A DNA stretch of 64,000 nucleotides from positions 5,616,467 through 5,680,466 of the forward strand of contig JAZAYU010000034.1 of assembly GCA_038501625.1 (NCBI GenBank). Reading direction: 5' to 3'. Source of the DNA: Corbicula japonica. Taxonomy: Eukaryota > Mollusca > Bivalvia > Venerida > Cyrenidae. A program made the translations under genes and the position numbers. Of the stretch, positions 39,501 through 54,500 are shown piece after piece (positions within the stretch are counted from its first letter, which is position 1; each line of letters begins with the position of its first letter). The notes beneath the pieces are model-generated. The model was not told the DNA's origin and did not search any database. It saw only the letters and a program-made list of their open reading frames with translations.

Positions 39501-42500
39501 AACCATGAAAGGCCCCCCAGAATTTAAATCATTATAATTTAGCAAGGTAGTTGGCACCAGTTAGCCTGATAGCTTTGCAGGGTTTTAATCTGTGGCCAAG
39601 AACATAAAACTGAAATTGGTGACTAGTGCCCAAGATTATAAAACTGAGCATGGAAACCAGTCTCAAATCTCAAGCATCTCATTGGCTGAAATGCGACCAG
39701 TGCAGATCCTGATCAGAATACGCCTTTTTACACACGTGCAACCAATGCAGATCCTGATCAGCTGGCACATCCGTGCCGTCTGATCTGGATCTAAACTGTT
39801 CGCCCATGCAATAAAGGTGTTTCTATGGAGGAAAGGGTTAAAGCAGATATTTCTAGCCATAATTAATACTTCTACAATTAAAGTTAAAAATTCTCTACTA
39901 CAAAGCCCAAGAAAATAAACCTGAGATTGCAGACAAGTCTCAAATCTCAAGCATCGGATTGGCCGAAATTACACACTTGTCTCCATTTTAGCCAATCAGA
40001 TGTTGGAGAATTGAGCCTGGATTTTGGTTTTAGTTTTATGATTTTGAAAATGTCAGAAGTTTCAGAATGGTTGCAAGTAAGCTCATTTCATGTTGCCATA
40101 CCTTCCCATCTGGGCTTTGAACTCCTGACTCTGTTCTGTCCATCTAATCTTCTCCCCACCCAGACCTTCAATCAGTGCAGCTGCTGCGTTCATCTTACGT
40201 CTGCAGGTCTCGGCATCATCCATCAGTTTCTACAAAAAAACAACAACAATAGCTTGGATTTAAACATTCTTCTAAATTTCCTGAGTATGAAGATCTAAAT
40301 CTACCCTGGATTGGAATTTATCAGCGCAAGATTTCTGAATCAAGGCTTAATCTGTAAGCTGTACTTGTGATTATCACCACCAATCACTATACACTGCTTA
40401 CAGTATTTATCTGTAATGATGTATATCTATTAATAAAACAAATGTTACTTTGTATTCACCATGTTCCTTGCTAGAATTTTTTAACCCTTTAATTTGTAGT
40501 TACCGGTAGCCTTTATCATGCAATAATTTATACAATCTGTGTAATCTCAAATAAACTGGCACTTCTATCCTGTCTGATTTGGATCTGCAATGTTCGCCCA
40601 AGTGATGAAATTGTTTTCTATTAACCCTTACCTTCCATAGATTCACCTTTATTGCATGGGCAAACAGTTAAGATTCAGATCAGCCAGCACATCCCAAACT
40701 GTTTGCTTTTTGATTCATTAGGTTATTTCTGACCAAAATGCGACAGTTCAGATCCTGATCAGATGGCATGAGGAGGAAAGGGTTAAGTAAGTGGCGAAGT
40801 ATGTTACCTGTTTCTCTGCCATGGCCTTGTCATACTCTGCCTGTACAATAGCCAGTTCTCTCTCCTTCTCATCTAGCTGTGCCTGAGCTGTGGCCAAATC
40901 TCCCATAGCAACCTGTAATCTTGCTTCCTGTACTGCCAAGTTAGCCTGCAATTGTCAACATATTCTGTATTTTTGTTTACTCTAAGGTGTTTTAAAGAAA
41001 TAAAAAAACAATGAAACACTGTTTCAGTAAACAAACTAGCTGTCTCTTAACCAAATACCCAATCTGTTCTCTCTTACAGCAGACACAAGTCATGGGATAT
41101 GTTGTTCTGAACATTTACCAGGTGGTTTAAACTTTTTTTATATTAAACCACTGATAACCGGAGCAGTGGATAAAATTTGCAATAAGCCAGGTGTCTAAGA
41201 TCACCAAACTGAGAATGGAGACCAATTTTGAATTTCAAGCATTGATTGGCAGAAATGGAGACTGGTCTCCAGTTTCAATTTTATTATCTAGGGGACTAGT
41301 CTCCAATCTCAAGCTTTTGATTGGGCCAAGTAAAGACCAAGATCAATCTCAACCAATCAGATCTTTTGTTTTGGGCTCAGTTACATTAACAATCAACATT
41401 TGTCTTATTTGAAAAAATATAGACTAGTTAAATACCTTGAGCGGCAGGACTTCTTTGTTGATGGCAAAGAAGGCGGCCATAGCTTCTGTCCAGGACAAGA
41501 GACCCGCAACGTTACCGCAGACACGTTTAGCGTTCTCCAGATTATAATCCTCCATCTCGAGGTACGGCTGCATCAGCTCGACAGTCTCGTCATTGATCGT
41601 GTCTTTTGGGAATGACACCAACATACCCAGGAAGTTTGTACCGGCCATCATCTGTAATTCATACAATTATTCTTTATTAAGTTTAGTATTGATAATTTAT
41701 GTGCCATCTGAACTTCATCTACACTGTATCCTTATAGATTCTTTGGGTTATTTTTTACCAATAGGTGACCAGTGTAGATCCTGATCAGACAGCACAGATT
41801 TTCCAGCTGACACAGATCTACACTAGACATACACACACAATAAAACTGCATTTTTGGAGCGAATCAAACTCTATAAGTATGTTTCAATTAATTGCATATT
41901 GGAATGGGCTAATTATCCATCTAAGGCGTTGTCTATCCAAGAATACAGATTTAGTCAGTCGTACCTTGAGGGATTCTGACCAGGAAGGTTTACAGCATGG
42001 CCTCTCGGGATCCATGGTAACTGTATCCAGTCTATGTTGGAACAACAACAACACAGCATCCATAATCCTCATGATGAGATGAGGGGGTTTTCCCAGCTTC
42101 CTAACAGTGGCAATATCCGCTGGTTTGATGGTATTCAGGGCAGCTTCTGCAGCTTCTAGAGCCGGTCTCGCTTTCTCTAACTTAGCTTCTGCAATGTTTT
42201 TATCTTTTTCAATGGCATCGACAATAGCTTGAGCTTTGTCCTTCACCTTCTGGACCTGTTCTTTGACCTTTGAGGCTGCCTGGGCTTTGGTGGTCACTTC
42301 TTTCAGGACTTCATCAGCTTTCTTAGAGGCGATGGCAAGTTCTTTCTCCTTCACTGCGAGCTCCTTCTCAAGGACAGCAACTGCTTCTGATGCTTCTATC
42401 AACTTTGATAGACCTGCAAGGTTAAACAATTGTTTGTTTAAAGGCTGATATCTCACCATTTTTTATTATCACATATATTTTAAAACTATAACACTGATAC

Positions 42501-45500
42501 ATGTACTGTATCTTACCAGTAACTTTTACTATCACACTTATATCTCACCAATACATTTACTATCACACTGATATCTTACCAGTATTCATCCTGCTTGCCA
42601 ATTCTCCAATTTCATTTCTCTTGTCAGTGTAGATGGTCTTGTAACCATTGATGAAGGACAGGTAGGACTTGGGTGTCACATGTGTAGCTCGGCGGTACCT
42701 GAAACAGGCAACATCCTATAGAACCTTCTGATTAAGAAATGCTGAGATAATAAATCTAAGATGCAAATCATTTTATTTTTATTGTTGGAATCTCAGAAAA
42801 CAATGACACTCAAAGGACCTTGCAAAATTAATTTTCTGTCTTGGGAACCAATAGCATACAGTTAACTATCATAAATTTAAAGTAAAAAAGTCGCAATAAA
42901 AATGAATTTTAGCCTTGTATAGTATAACTATGCCTTCTATTTACCCTTTATTCGATGGGATGAGGCTTATCCCTTACCTGTATAGATACACCTTTATCGC
43001 TAGGGCCAACAGTTTAGATCCAGATCAGCCGGCACATCCATGCCATCTGATCAGGATCTAAACTGTTCGCTTTTTGATTCATTAGGTTATTTCTGACCAA
43101 AATGTGATCAGTGCAGATCCAGATGTGCTGGCTGATCTGGATCTACACTGGTCACACATGTGTAAAAATGTGTATATATCAAGGAAAGGGTTAAATCCCA
43201 TGGGCAAACTGCAGATCAAGGAAACATGAATATTTGTATTACCTCTGGAAGTAGTCTGTACAGGACTCGGCTACACCATCATGGACAATACCCATAGCCT
43301 GTATCACTTGTTTCTTCACTTCAGGTGTACAGTCAATATTGAACTTGGACAAAAAGTGGTCAGCTACAGCAATCAGAGCATCCTTGGGCCAGCGCTGGAA
43401 CCAGTCCATGGTACAACCAGATATCAAACCCGGGAACTTCAGCGACCTGGCACGGAATTTCTCACCAACCTGTTCAATTACATATAACACATGTTGAGGT
43501 GATAGTTTTAAATGATATAACATTTGGCTGTCAAAGTCTTAAACATTTCTGAAATTTAACTTTAGAATCAACCGCAAACCCACAAAGATAAGGAAGAACT
43601 TGCAACAAAATTACTTGAAATGAATTCAACTTCTTTATTGATTAATATAAATATAAATTTTGAAACACATTTTAGGTATCAATATCTACATTTCTTTAAG
43701 CATTTACAAAAATTTTGGTATCTGTATTTACAGTTTTCACATTTTTGATGCCATTTAATAGCATCTTTTTTATTAACTCTTTCCTCCATATGCCTTTATG
43801 GCATGGATAAACAGTGAAGATCCAGATCTGCACTGTTCACTTTTTATTAGGTTCTTTCTGACCAAAAAGTTAACAGAGCAGATCCTGATCAGATGGCATG
43901 GAAAATAGTTTTCTAAGGACCTAAAGAGAAGAACATTGTTTAGATCTGGATCAGAATGAACTTACGGGAGAGAAGCAGAGGACAACATGCAGATTGTTTC
44001 TCACACGTGTCAGATAATACTCGTACAGGTTCTCATTGGTCGGTGGTCGTCGTGGAAACTCTTTTTTCATCACTGACATCAGTTCACTGAGAATCTCGTC
44101 CATTTCATCTCTGGCGAACAAGTTAGCAACCTTAAATGAAAATATTTCAATGAAATGGCATTGTAGATCCACAACATTTTCTATTTGATTAATTGATTTT
44201 CTTTGTTTAACCATTCTAAGTGATCTAGTGGTCCGGTGACAAGAAATTTACTGTTATCAATGCTTTTTTTTCAGTCAGATATAATAAAAATATTGATTTA
44301 AAGTCTCTTTTGAAGCAAGCACTTTAGTTATGAAATAATAATGGAAGCATTTTAACAGTTTGGGTTGTAAAAATATGAAATAATAATGGAAGCATTTTAA
44401 GTTTGGGTTGTAAAACTTGTCAACTGTGCACTGGATCAGTGCCCAAGGTTATAAAACTGAGCATGGAAACCAGTCTCAAATCTCAAGCATCTGATTGGCT
44501 GAAATGGCGACTGGTCGCCATTTCAGCCAATCAGATGCTTGAGATTTGAGACTGGTTTCCAATCTCAGTTCTATAACCTCCAGCCCAGAATGTGCTCACC
44601 TCTTAACTATCCTGACATCCTACAGAACTTTCACTACATTTAACTCTTTTCACTGTTTAAAATTTCTATAGGTTATTTTTTAGGCACTCTACTACCCTCA
44701 GAATCCCACTGGTCCCTCTACTGTGGAAAAATCATAATATTCTAAATCCCCAGGATTCCCCTCTGCTCCCTCTCCAACTGGGCATTCCTATTTCTCTAAA
44801 TTCAAAGAGTTCTCCCACTTCTACCTGTCCTACAGAAAAATACATAGTTATCAAGGATTATCACTGCTCCGTCTATGGGAAAATCCTAGTTGCCTAAAAC
44901 CTAAGGTTTCCTTACTGCTCACCATCTTAATAAGGGCAAATTACAGCCCTGTGAAAGTGTACTCACCACACCAGAAGAGAGTACGTTGTTAAGATACTCG
45001 AGGAAACCTTCATCTTTGATCTCCTGGTCAGTAAATATAAACGTGATCCCCTTGCCTTGTTGGCCGGCTGTACGATACAGGAACTTCAGGTCCTCCAGCA
45101 AGTTTGAGGTATTATATGATCTGTGATAGTATGAAATGTTATAATGTATTACAATGAGATAACTTATTATTCTCATATTTGACTCATTAAACCTTTACTT
45201 CATAATATAGAGGTTTGATCACACATTTGACCATTGTAGATCCAGATCAGCCAGGACATCTGTGCCATTTTATCAAGATCTGAACTGTTTGCATCTTGGT
45301 CAGAAATAAAATAATGAATCTAATTCGAACTGTGAATATCCTGTTCAGACGGCACATCCTTCTACCCTGTTTACTGTGAGATAACAGCCATATACATGGA
45401 GTAAAGGTTCAATAAATATTTGATATAAAATCTACAACGAACACTAAGAAATTGTTGTTTCTAGCCAAAGATTAATTAACATAAATAAATTTTGATAAAT

Positions 45501-48500
45501 AAAGAATACACCTTTATATATCCTCAAGTGGTTTTGATCAGTACATGTTTTATACTATGAACGTTACACCTTACACATATTCATTTCTGCTAGGTGTAAA
45601 TGCATGTTTGACAATTTTTCCACTAAACCAAGCTGAGATGTATCATTTTTATTATTTGAAATAAGCTGCATTAACATGTGATATGTTTTATGTGACACTG
45701 AAAACAGAAAATGTGAAACAAAGTGGAAACATCCTATAGTGAGCACTGCTGCACAGCCAATACTGTACATGCAACCAACCTAATGAATCTAACAGTGAAC
45801 AACTTAGATCTTGATCTGATGGTATGGATGTGCCAGCTGATCTGGATCTTCACTGTTTGCCCACCTAATAAGGGCGTATCTTTGGAGTACAGGGATAAAA
45901 TTACAGAATATTAACCCTTTCCTGTACAGACACACTTTTATTGCTAGGGCGAACAGTTTAGATCCAGATCAGCCTGCACATCCATGCCGTCTGATCAGGA
46001 TCTAAACTGTTCGCCTTTTGATTCATTAGGTTATTTCTTACCAAAATGTGACCAGTGCAGATCCTGATCAGACGGCACGGATGTGCCGGCTGATCTGGAT
46101 CTACACTGGTCGCACATGCGTATAAATGCGTATATATACAGGAAAGGGTTATTCTGATAAAACATCAAATGTCCATCTCAGAATAGACAGTTCTGCATAT
46201 ATGCAGTCAAGAGTTAAATCTTGTAAACAAATTAATATTCAAGAATATTTTACAAAGCAACTGCACGTTACCTTTTATGTCAGGTTTAGATTTTGGTCAT
46301 GCAATTTAAAAAAAAATAAATACAGTCAATAAACAATACAAGTTTACAAAACAAAATAAAACATATCTTATTCATTTAAAATCATGTTTCCTCTTGTTTT
46401 CCAAGTTAATTTACAACAAATTATACACCTGTGCCCAAGGTTATAAAACTGAGTTTGGCGACTGGTCGCCATTTCAGCCAATCAGATGCTTGAGATTTGA
46501 GACTGGTTTCCAAACTCAGTTTTAAAACCTTCAGCCCTGTATATCATAACATGACTATATGCATTAACCAGTTATTATACGATTAACAAATGATACAGTG
46601 AATACATTAAACTCACGGCTGTCCCAGACTATGCAACAACAGGCAAACATTTGTATTCAAATGGTGTGAACAGCAATTATACTATTTATCATGTTGTTGT
46701 TGTTGTTGATCTTATTATATAAATACTCATGCATGGAACATTTTCTTATCCGAAACAATTATAAAAAAACAACATGCAGAAAATTAACTCACAAAGGTCC
46801 ACTATGGAATGGTAAAGTACACAATATAATACACTTTGAAAGAATAGGTTATATTGCACTAACAGTAATTGCTAGACCAATCGGAGCACTTCATGATTTG
46901 GCAACAAAATGGCATGACACATACAGCAGTATAATTTAATTTTGCAGGGAACAAACTTTGCACAGAAGTCATAAATGACTTACACGCAGGCATGAATTCA
47001 TGTACAAGTATAATTCTCATGAGATTAGATATTCAGTGGTTTTATTTTGTTTGGGTTTTCCTCAGAGCTAAATAAGCAAAAATTAAAATTATGCCATGCC
47101 ACTAACTGATTATATTACTTTAAGTATTTTATTTTCTTACTGCAACTTTTCTAAATGAAGCTCAAAATTGACATGCTCTTTTTCTAAATCTTCAATATTA
47201 TATTGGAGGTGATAACACCACTGACCTTGTTAATGTAATCTGGAAGGTCTTGTATCCAGCGATGAACGATGCCAGTTTTGTGAGGGACTGTTTACCGGAG
47301 CCACCAACACCGACAAGGAGTGCGTGTCCTCGGGGTGTACGGATGATTCGGGAGACTTTCACCAGATGTGTCATGGCATCTTTAAAGAAGACAAGATCCA
47401 TGCCGGAGCCTCGGATACTCTCATTGTACTGCTGTAGGAACATCAGCAATCGCTCCTCAAGTACTTCAAAACTCGGGATCTGTAGATGTAATATTCAGTT
47501 TCACAACAAGAGCAAATCAAATACTTTTCCTGAATGTAATGGAGTAACTATTCTGATGGACAAAAGTCTTGTTCGGTCAACAAAAGCTACAATAAAGGAA
47601 ACAAAGTCTTGTCCAGACTACAAAAAGTACAATATCTTAATTGTTTATTTCATTGCACACACATAAGTTTGGAATCGACGGAAAGAGGACATTTATATTC
47701 ATTCTTTGAAAAACAGAAGTTATGAACTTAAGCCAGTACAATGTACTACCGATATACTAATGTGTTGAAAATTGGCATTTTTGGATTCCACGCGTTCAAA
47801 AGATATATTTCGGACGAGACTTTTGTCCAGAAGTATATTTGCACTACAGACACTTCTTATATCATATGTATGACCAGTGTAGATTCAGTTCATCCTGCAC
47901 TGTTGAATAGGCTGCTGTGAATCTACATTGGTCACAGTAAACACTGTTGGCACAGATGTGCCAGGAGGTTTGAATCTTCATTGTTCATGTCTAGGATAAC
48001 AGTCCTATCCTATGAAGTTAAGGGTTAAATTTTTAAATAATACCAATCTAACATACGAAATAAAAATGCATATCAAAATATCTAGGCTTAGAATTACCCA
48101 GTCTCTACTATTGCATAAGTAAACTTTGTTAGCTCTTGGACATCCATGTCCATAGCATGACTTTTTAATATTTTTCTTTAACCCTAATTTTATTTTCCTC
48201 CATCCCTGCCATCTGATCAGGATCTGCACTGTTCTTTTTTTGATTGGTTATGTTATTTCTGACCAAAATGCAACCAGTGCAGATCCTGATCAGATGGAAC
48301 GGACGTGCCGGCTGATCTGGATCTACACTGGTCACACATGTGTAAAAACGCTTATTTATGGAGGAAAGGGTTAAACAACTTAGATTTGCATGAAATTAAG
48401 TGATTAAAGTTACCAATGATCACTTACAGGTTCATAAATTTTCGGCATATCAAAGTCGGCATCTTCTGGTTCCTCTCCAGTGGCCTCTGGGGCATCCCTG

Positions 48501-51500
48501 TTACCATGGAAACAATACAATTTTCAAAACATGCTACTTTGCAAACACAAGTTACAATTTTTGATTGACTCACATTGAAAAATCCAAATTTTAAACTAAC
48601 TTTTCTGCATAGTATTTATGATTTCTCTTTAAAGTGCAATGGTTTGAAAACTATGACAGAAATAGTTCTTTGAGCTACTTTCTGTTAAAATTTATTAAAA
48701 AGAAGAAAACTTTATCATTAAGAAAATTTAAAAAATACATTAAGTAAAAAAATTCTTAAAGTTTAATAAAATCCACTATTATTATAAAGATAAAATATTA
48801 CCAATACAATGTAAAAAATAAATTAAAAAAGTTACATGTATATGAATAATGCAAATAATATTATACAACTACATGAATATTTGAATAAAACTTTCCTCTT
48901 AATTGCATAAGTTCCTTTTTTATATTCTAATCATTGCAGAGTCGGGTATTTTGCCATTTTCCCATAATTTATTTTGTTACTAATTTATTTTATTCAATTA
49001 TTGCATGACATAGCAATTAAAAGCCCCAAAAAGTTTTTCGACCCTGCTCATTTTCTGCAGTAAGGTGTTAATAATAGAACAAATTTTGGTCCCACTAAAA
49101 ATGAAATCTTACTATATGCAAGAAAACATGCATTGACATAAATATTTCTTTTCATTCAGTCTAAAATGCTGGCAAATGCTTTGTCTCTAACAGTATTACC
49201 AATGTTTGAATATAGGCTCTACAGATTGTAATGTTCATAAAATCTGAGGAAAAGTCTATGCACAGCTTACAGGCCATGTCCACATTTAAATAAAGCAGCA
49301 GTCATTATACATCCACACTGAGGAAATTTGACTATTAATTCGTATGACCTTACAACTCAATAGTTGCATGGCCATTCTCTGATGAACACTGTGGCATTGT
49401 ATAATGCAAAAACACAGCTTGGAACTAATAATTCTAATGCTGACATCACCTAATTCATCTGTCAACCTCCAATTTAGACAGCTGGTGTGCCATAATAAAA
49501 TTGCATTTCAGCAGCAAGGCAAAATCTTCCAAGGAAAAATCCCTAACATCTACACCAATGTACTGGACGCATCTCCAACTCCTATTCAATAAATTTATGG
49601 AAACGGTGCTTCCTACATTCAAAATATAATTGTAGTTTGTCAGATTTTGGAATGTAACAGAACCGACTACCCTAAATGAATAGTTTTTAAGCTATACAGA
49701 CTTTTGGATTAAAAGAGTGCTTCTCTTTAAACAATTTAATGTGCAAATGGTGCATACTGAAAAATGAAAGATAAGTGCACTGGCTGCAGGGTTATTAACC
49801 TAAGATGGCATGCCAGTCTTAAATCTCACACATCTGAGACTTATCTCCATTTCAGCCAATCAGATGATTGTGGTTTGAGACTGGTCTCTAAGTGTAAAAC
49901 TAAGATGAGATACCAGTCAGAAGTGATAGGATGAAATTGAGCACCATCATATAAATGATCAATGGCAATCTTGAGATCTGAGACAGGTCTCCAGTTTCAG
50001 TTTAATAACCTTCAGGCCTTTTTTAATTGTCTCATTCTTTTTCCATGTTTTCATAATTGTAGGCAGGCCATGTTTTAGCTTGATGCCTTAAAATAGATAA
50101 TCTTAGTAACAAATCACTGTGCACTTAATAAAACCTAAGAAAGCTGGAGAAAAAAAAAACAACTTCCATAGCATGCAGTCATGCCCTAAAAGAAAACTGA
50201 CAACACAATGAATTACACTGTATTTCTCATCAATGCAGCAATAGCCTCCCAGCTTCCTCTGTTTTCATTTAAATTTACAGAAATAACGTTTAATACCTTG
50301 TACATTCATAGATGTTTAGATACAAATACAGCTTACCATCTAAAACCATTGTAACAGACAATATAAAATATTCATTCACACTATATACATGTTTTCGTGG
50401 AACAGTATTACTAAGATCAAATTGCTCCTAATTGCTCACACTTTTCATCATGTCGTTACATTTAAGGAATCATCATTCTTCTAACAAAAGTGAAATATTT
50501 ATGGTTTGTAAGAGGTTCATGCTCATGGATTATAACTGAGCCCTCAAAAAACTTTACAGAAAAAAAATGTTATAACAAATGTTATGCTAAAAACCTTTAC
50601 ACTAATCAATCTAGTAAACTTTGGTTGACAACAAAACTTATGAACTTCTTGTGTGACATAGAACATTGACAATGGTACAGTACAGCATTTTACGATGTAA
50701 CCAAATTAGATAAATTTTGTACAGTAAAGCAATTTACAATGTGACCAAATCAGACAATGGTACAGTACAGCATTTCACAATGTGACCAAATCAGACAATG
50801 GCACAGATAAGCATTTTACAATGTGACCATCAGACAATGGTACAGTAAAGCATTTTACGATGTGACCAAATCAGACAATTACGACATCATGCTACCTCTT
50901 TTTCTTCTTTTTACTCTTTTTCTTTGTTTTCTTCTTAAGCATTACACTTGTTATTCTTTGTTTGAAATTCAAAAGCATTAAAACATGTTGAAGGTCTGAG
51001 ATCATGCCTTAAACACTTTGATCTGAATTTATAATAAGTACTTATAACTTTCTCTAGTTACATCTTGTATCTACTTACAAGAGAAAATTTAATTTTACAA
51101 ATAATAATTTGTTTATCAAATAAATATAGTGCATCTTTATATGTTTCAAAAATAATTCCCCATGTGTTTTTACAAAACAAATGCTGTTTTGTTAAGTTAT
51201 AAAGTTGAATAATTATATTCCATGCAGAATAACATTTTAATATCATTAATGTTGCTTCAAACAGAAATTAAGTTCTTCATAAAATCATTGTTGGAGTGAT
51301 CAACACAGTCTTTCGCACAAGAAACAAAAAAATACACAACATCATGCAAATTTTAGTTACAATCCAAAATTCCCCTATTTCAACTTACAGAACACCCTAG
51401 CCATGTAACTTTCTGAAAAATTTTACTGTACCCTTAACCTGAAATGATGAATATTATGCAAACCAGTAATACATTTTAGTACATGTGCTGAATTATACCT

Positions 51501-54500
51501 CATAAAATCCCCGAAGAAGAAAGTTGGTTTGACGTGAGGCGCATACGTCTCCTCGTCCATTTCTTCGGCAACTACTCGTAAAATTGTCTTTTCAAACCAA
51601 CCATAATCATCCAGTGAGATAAACCTAATGGGTATTTAGTAGTGATAATTGGTTAATCAAGGTAACAATAATGTGATAATGTTATACTTCTTGTGAAGTG
51701 TTACTAGAATTCTATTGGTGAATGTTGGTGAGTTGTGCAGATTGATTGGTTAGTTCTACACTAGTATGCTCCGCCTACCAATTGTTGGCTCCACCCACCT
51801 CTCTGATTGGCTAATGTGACCTGTCTTCTTGGTTGGTTAGTTTAATGTCAGTTGTTACTATTGTACACATACAGAAAGGAAACTATCTGATAACAAGAAA
51901 TAAATCACAGTCATAATGTGTCAGCCCAAAATTTCAAAAAAGTTATAATCATCTTTAAATGTGTCTCTCTTGTAGCAAATCAATAATATTCCTATCTCTT
52001 TATTAATCCTTTATTTTTATCACATGGGCTACCAGTATTGATCCAGATAAGCATCCATGCCATCTGATCTGGATCTACACTGTTAAACTTGATCAGAAAT
52101 AACCTAATGAATTTAAAAGTAGTCCCCCTCCATTATTTCTTGTTAACAGTATTGAACATACAGCAGCTGCATATTCAATGTGAGTGAGTAAAATTAATAA
52201 CAAAAGGGGGTTTCAACAAAATCAGCATGGCACGAATGGAACACTGCACGCCACAATATCAATCCGGTCTGCTTCTACTCCAGCTTCTGTTAGATCGGAT
52301 TAATCACAACAGAGAAACGCTACAACAAATTGCGTTAAATCAAAGCCACAAAAACTTGGGCTGCATTAGTCAGATATTCTGTGCTAAAAATAAAACTCAA
52401 GCATAAATAAAAAGTAGGCTAAAACAAGGGTGAGGGATACAGGCAGTTTCAGGTGTCACTAAGTTTTCAATACCATACCTTAAGAAGTCAACAAAATAAT
52501 GTAAGTCATCCACATAAGAGACATACATTTCACCGCACTCCTCCCCTATAACACGACCCATGGTTTTTGTAAACCATTTATAGTCATCGTTTTCAGTAAA
52601 CCTAATAACAAGCCAAACATCATTAAATGAACATCTTATTGTTTCATTTATATGCCATGATATTTCGTGCACTGGAAAAGATAATATAAGGATAAAAAAA
52701 ATTCTTGCCATTTCCTTAACCCTTTCCTCCATAGACACACCTTTATGGCATGAGCAAACATTGTAGATCCAGATCAGCCCGCACACCTGTGCCGTCTGAT
52801 TAGGATCTGCATTGTTTGCACTTTTATTCATTAGGTTATTTCTGACCAAAATTTGACCAGTGCAGATCGTGATCAGACAGCACGGATGTGCTTGCTGATA
52901 TGGATCTACACTTTGATTTCTTTCTGGTTCGAAACAACAGTGATGCATCATGATAAAATGAAGCTTATTGTTTATGAGACCAGTGTAGACCTACATCAGC
53001 CTGTACCTCCACAGTCTGATCAGGGTCTACAGTATTAACCATTCAGTCAGAGAAGGATTGTTACCCTATACATCAGGATTGAAGGTTATAAAGCTGAGAT
53101 TGGAAACCAGTCTCAAATCTCAAGCATCGATTGGCTGTCGCCATTTCAGCCAATCAGATGCTTGAGATTTGAGACTGGTTTCTATGCTCAGTTTTATAAC
53201 CTTGGGCACAGTACTTTACTGATGTGCTGATCTGGGGATCTACAATTATTGCCTGTGCCATTAAAGTCATATCTCATTGAGTAAAGGGTTAATGTATTTA
53301 AGTCTATGTAATTCCATAATGCGATCAGGATCTACACATATCACAAAGTCAGTAAGCCTTGCTATGTCAAATTCAAAATGAAGGTTCATAGGATAAGGCG
53401 AATTTCAGGTTTGTATCTTGGTTTCCTTTATAGTATATCAGCAATATAAAATGTCCTAAATACACATCTCTTTATTTCCAGTGTTGTGTCATTTCAAAGA
53501 AATAAAAAGTAAAAATGTATACATGTGTGCAACCACTATCAATCTACTAATACATGGCCCCAAGATTATAAAACAGAATGGAAACCAGTCTCAAATCTGA
53601 AGGATCTGATTGGCTTAAATGGCGACTGGTCACCTTTTCAGCTAATCAGTTGCTTGAAAATTGAGAATGGTTTCAAATCTCGGTTTTATAATCTTCAGCA
53701 CTGGTCTTTTTCCATCACAGGTGCAAACAGAATTAATTAAAGTCCTTTTAAACCAAAAATCCTATCCCAGGTGCACAAAATATAAAACATTGATTATATC
53801 AGAAGTTAAAATTCATAAAAATTATGTCCAACATGCAGATATTACAGTGTCAATATTTTTAAATTTGCACAGGTATGTCTTAATCCCTGTCAAACTAAGC
53901 AAGTTCTCACATCTGTGCCATCATTAGCTTCTTGGTTAGAAATTAATCAAAGTGTACAGTGTAGATCCTGATCAGACAGCACAGATGTGCCAACTGATCT
54001 GGATCTATACTGGTCACGTACGTGATAAAACCCATATATATGGAGTGAAGTGTTAATGAATTTGTAGAAACCATTACACACTGCCATTCTTTTTGTAACT
54101 GAGAGAGAACAACAACATATACTTTACTTTGAATCATTAAGAAAAACCAATTATTTATTTTGTCACAAAAATGCTTCTACCCATACAACCCCCACCCCTC
54201 CCCAACTCCTGAGCTCTTGCCAAGTTTGTAAGAATTTAGACATATGAGTAGGCTAGTCATTTAAGCCTTTTATTCCACAGACTGGGCTTCTATTGAATGG
54301 GCAAACAGTGTAGATCCAGATCAGCTGGCACATCCATGCCATCTGAACAGGATGTACATGGTTTGCTTTTGGATTCATTATTTTATGTCTTACCAAGAAG
54401 GGAACATTGTAGACCCTGATCAGATGGCATGCATGTGCCAGCTGATCTGGATCTACACTGTTTGCCCATACAATAAAAGTCGCATATATGGAATAATGGT

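Noticed and set aside
50893..50940. Lysine-rich minus-strand stretch ([13 protein letters not shown]) as a possible cassette exon between exons 10b and 11
   Set aside because: With the available AG and GT it is 38 bp and does not preserve the 2-to-2 phase; it is better explained as a purine-rich simple repeat.
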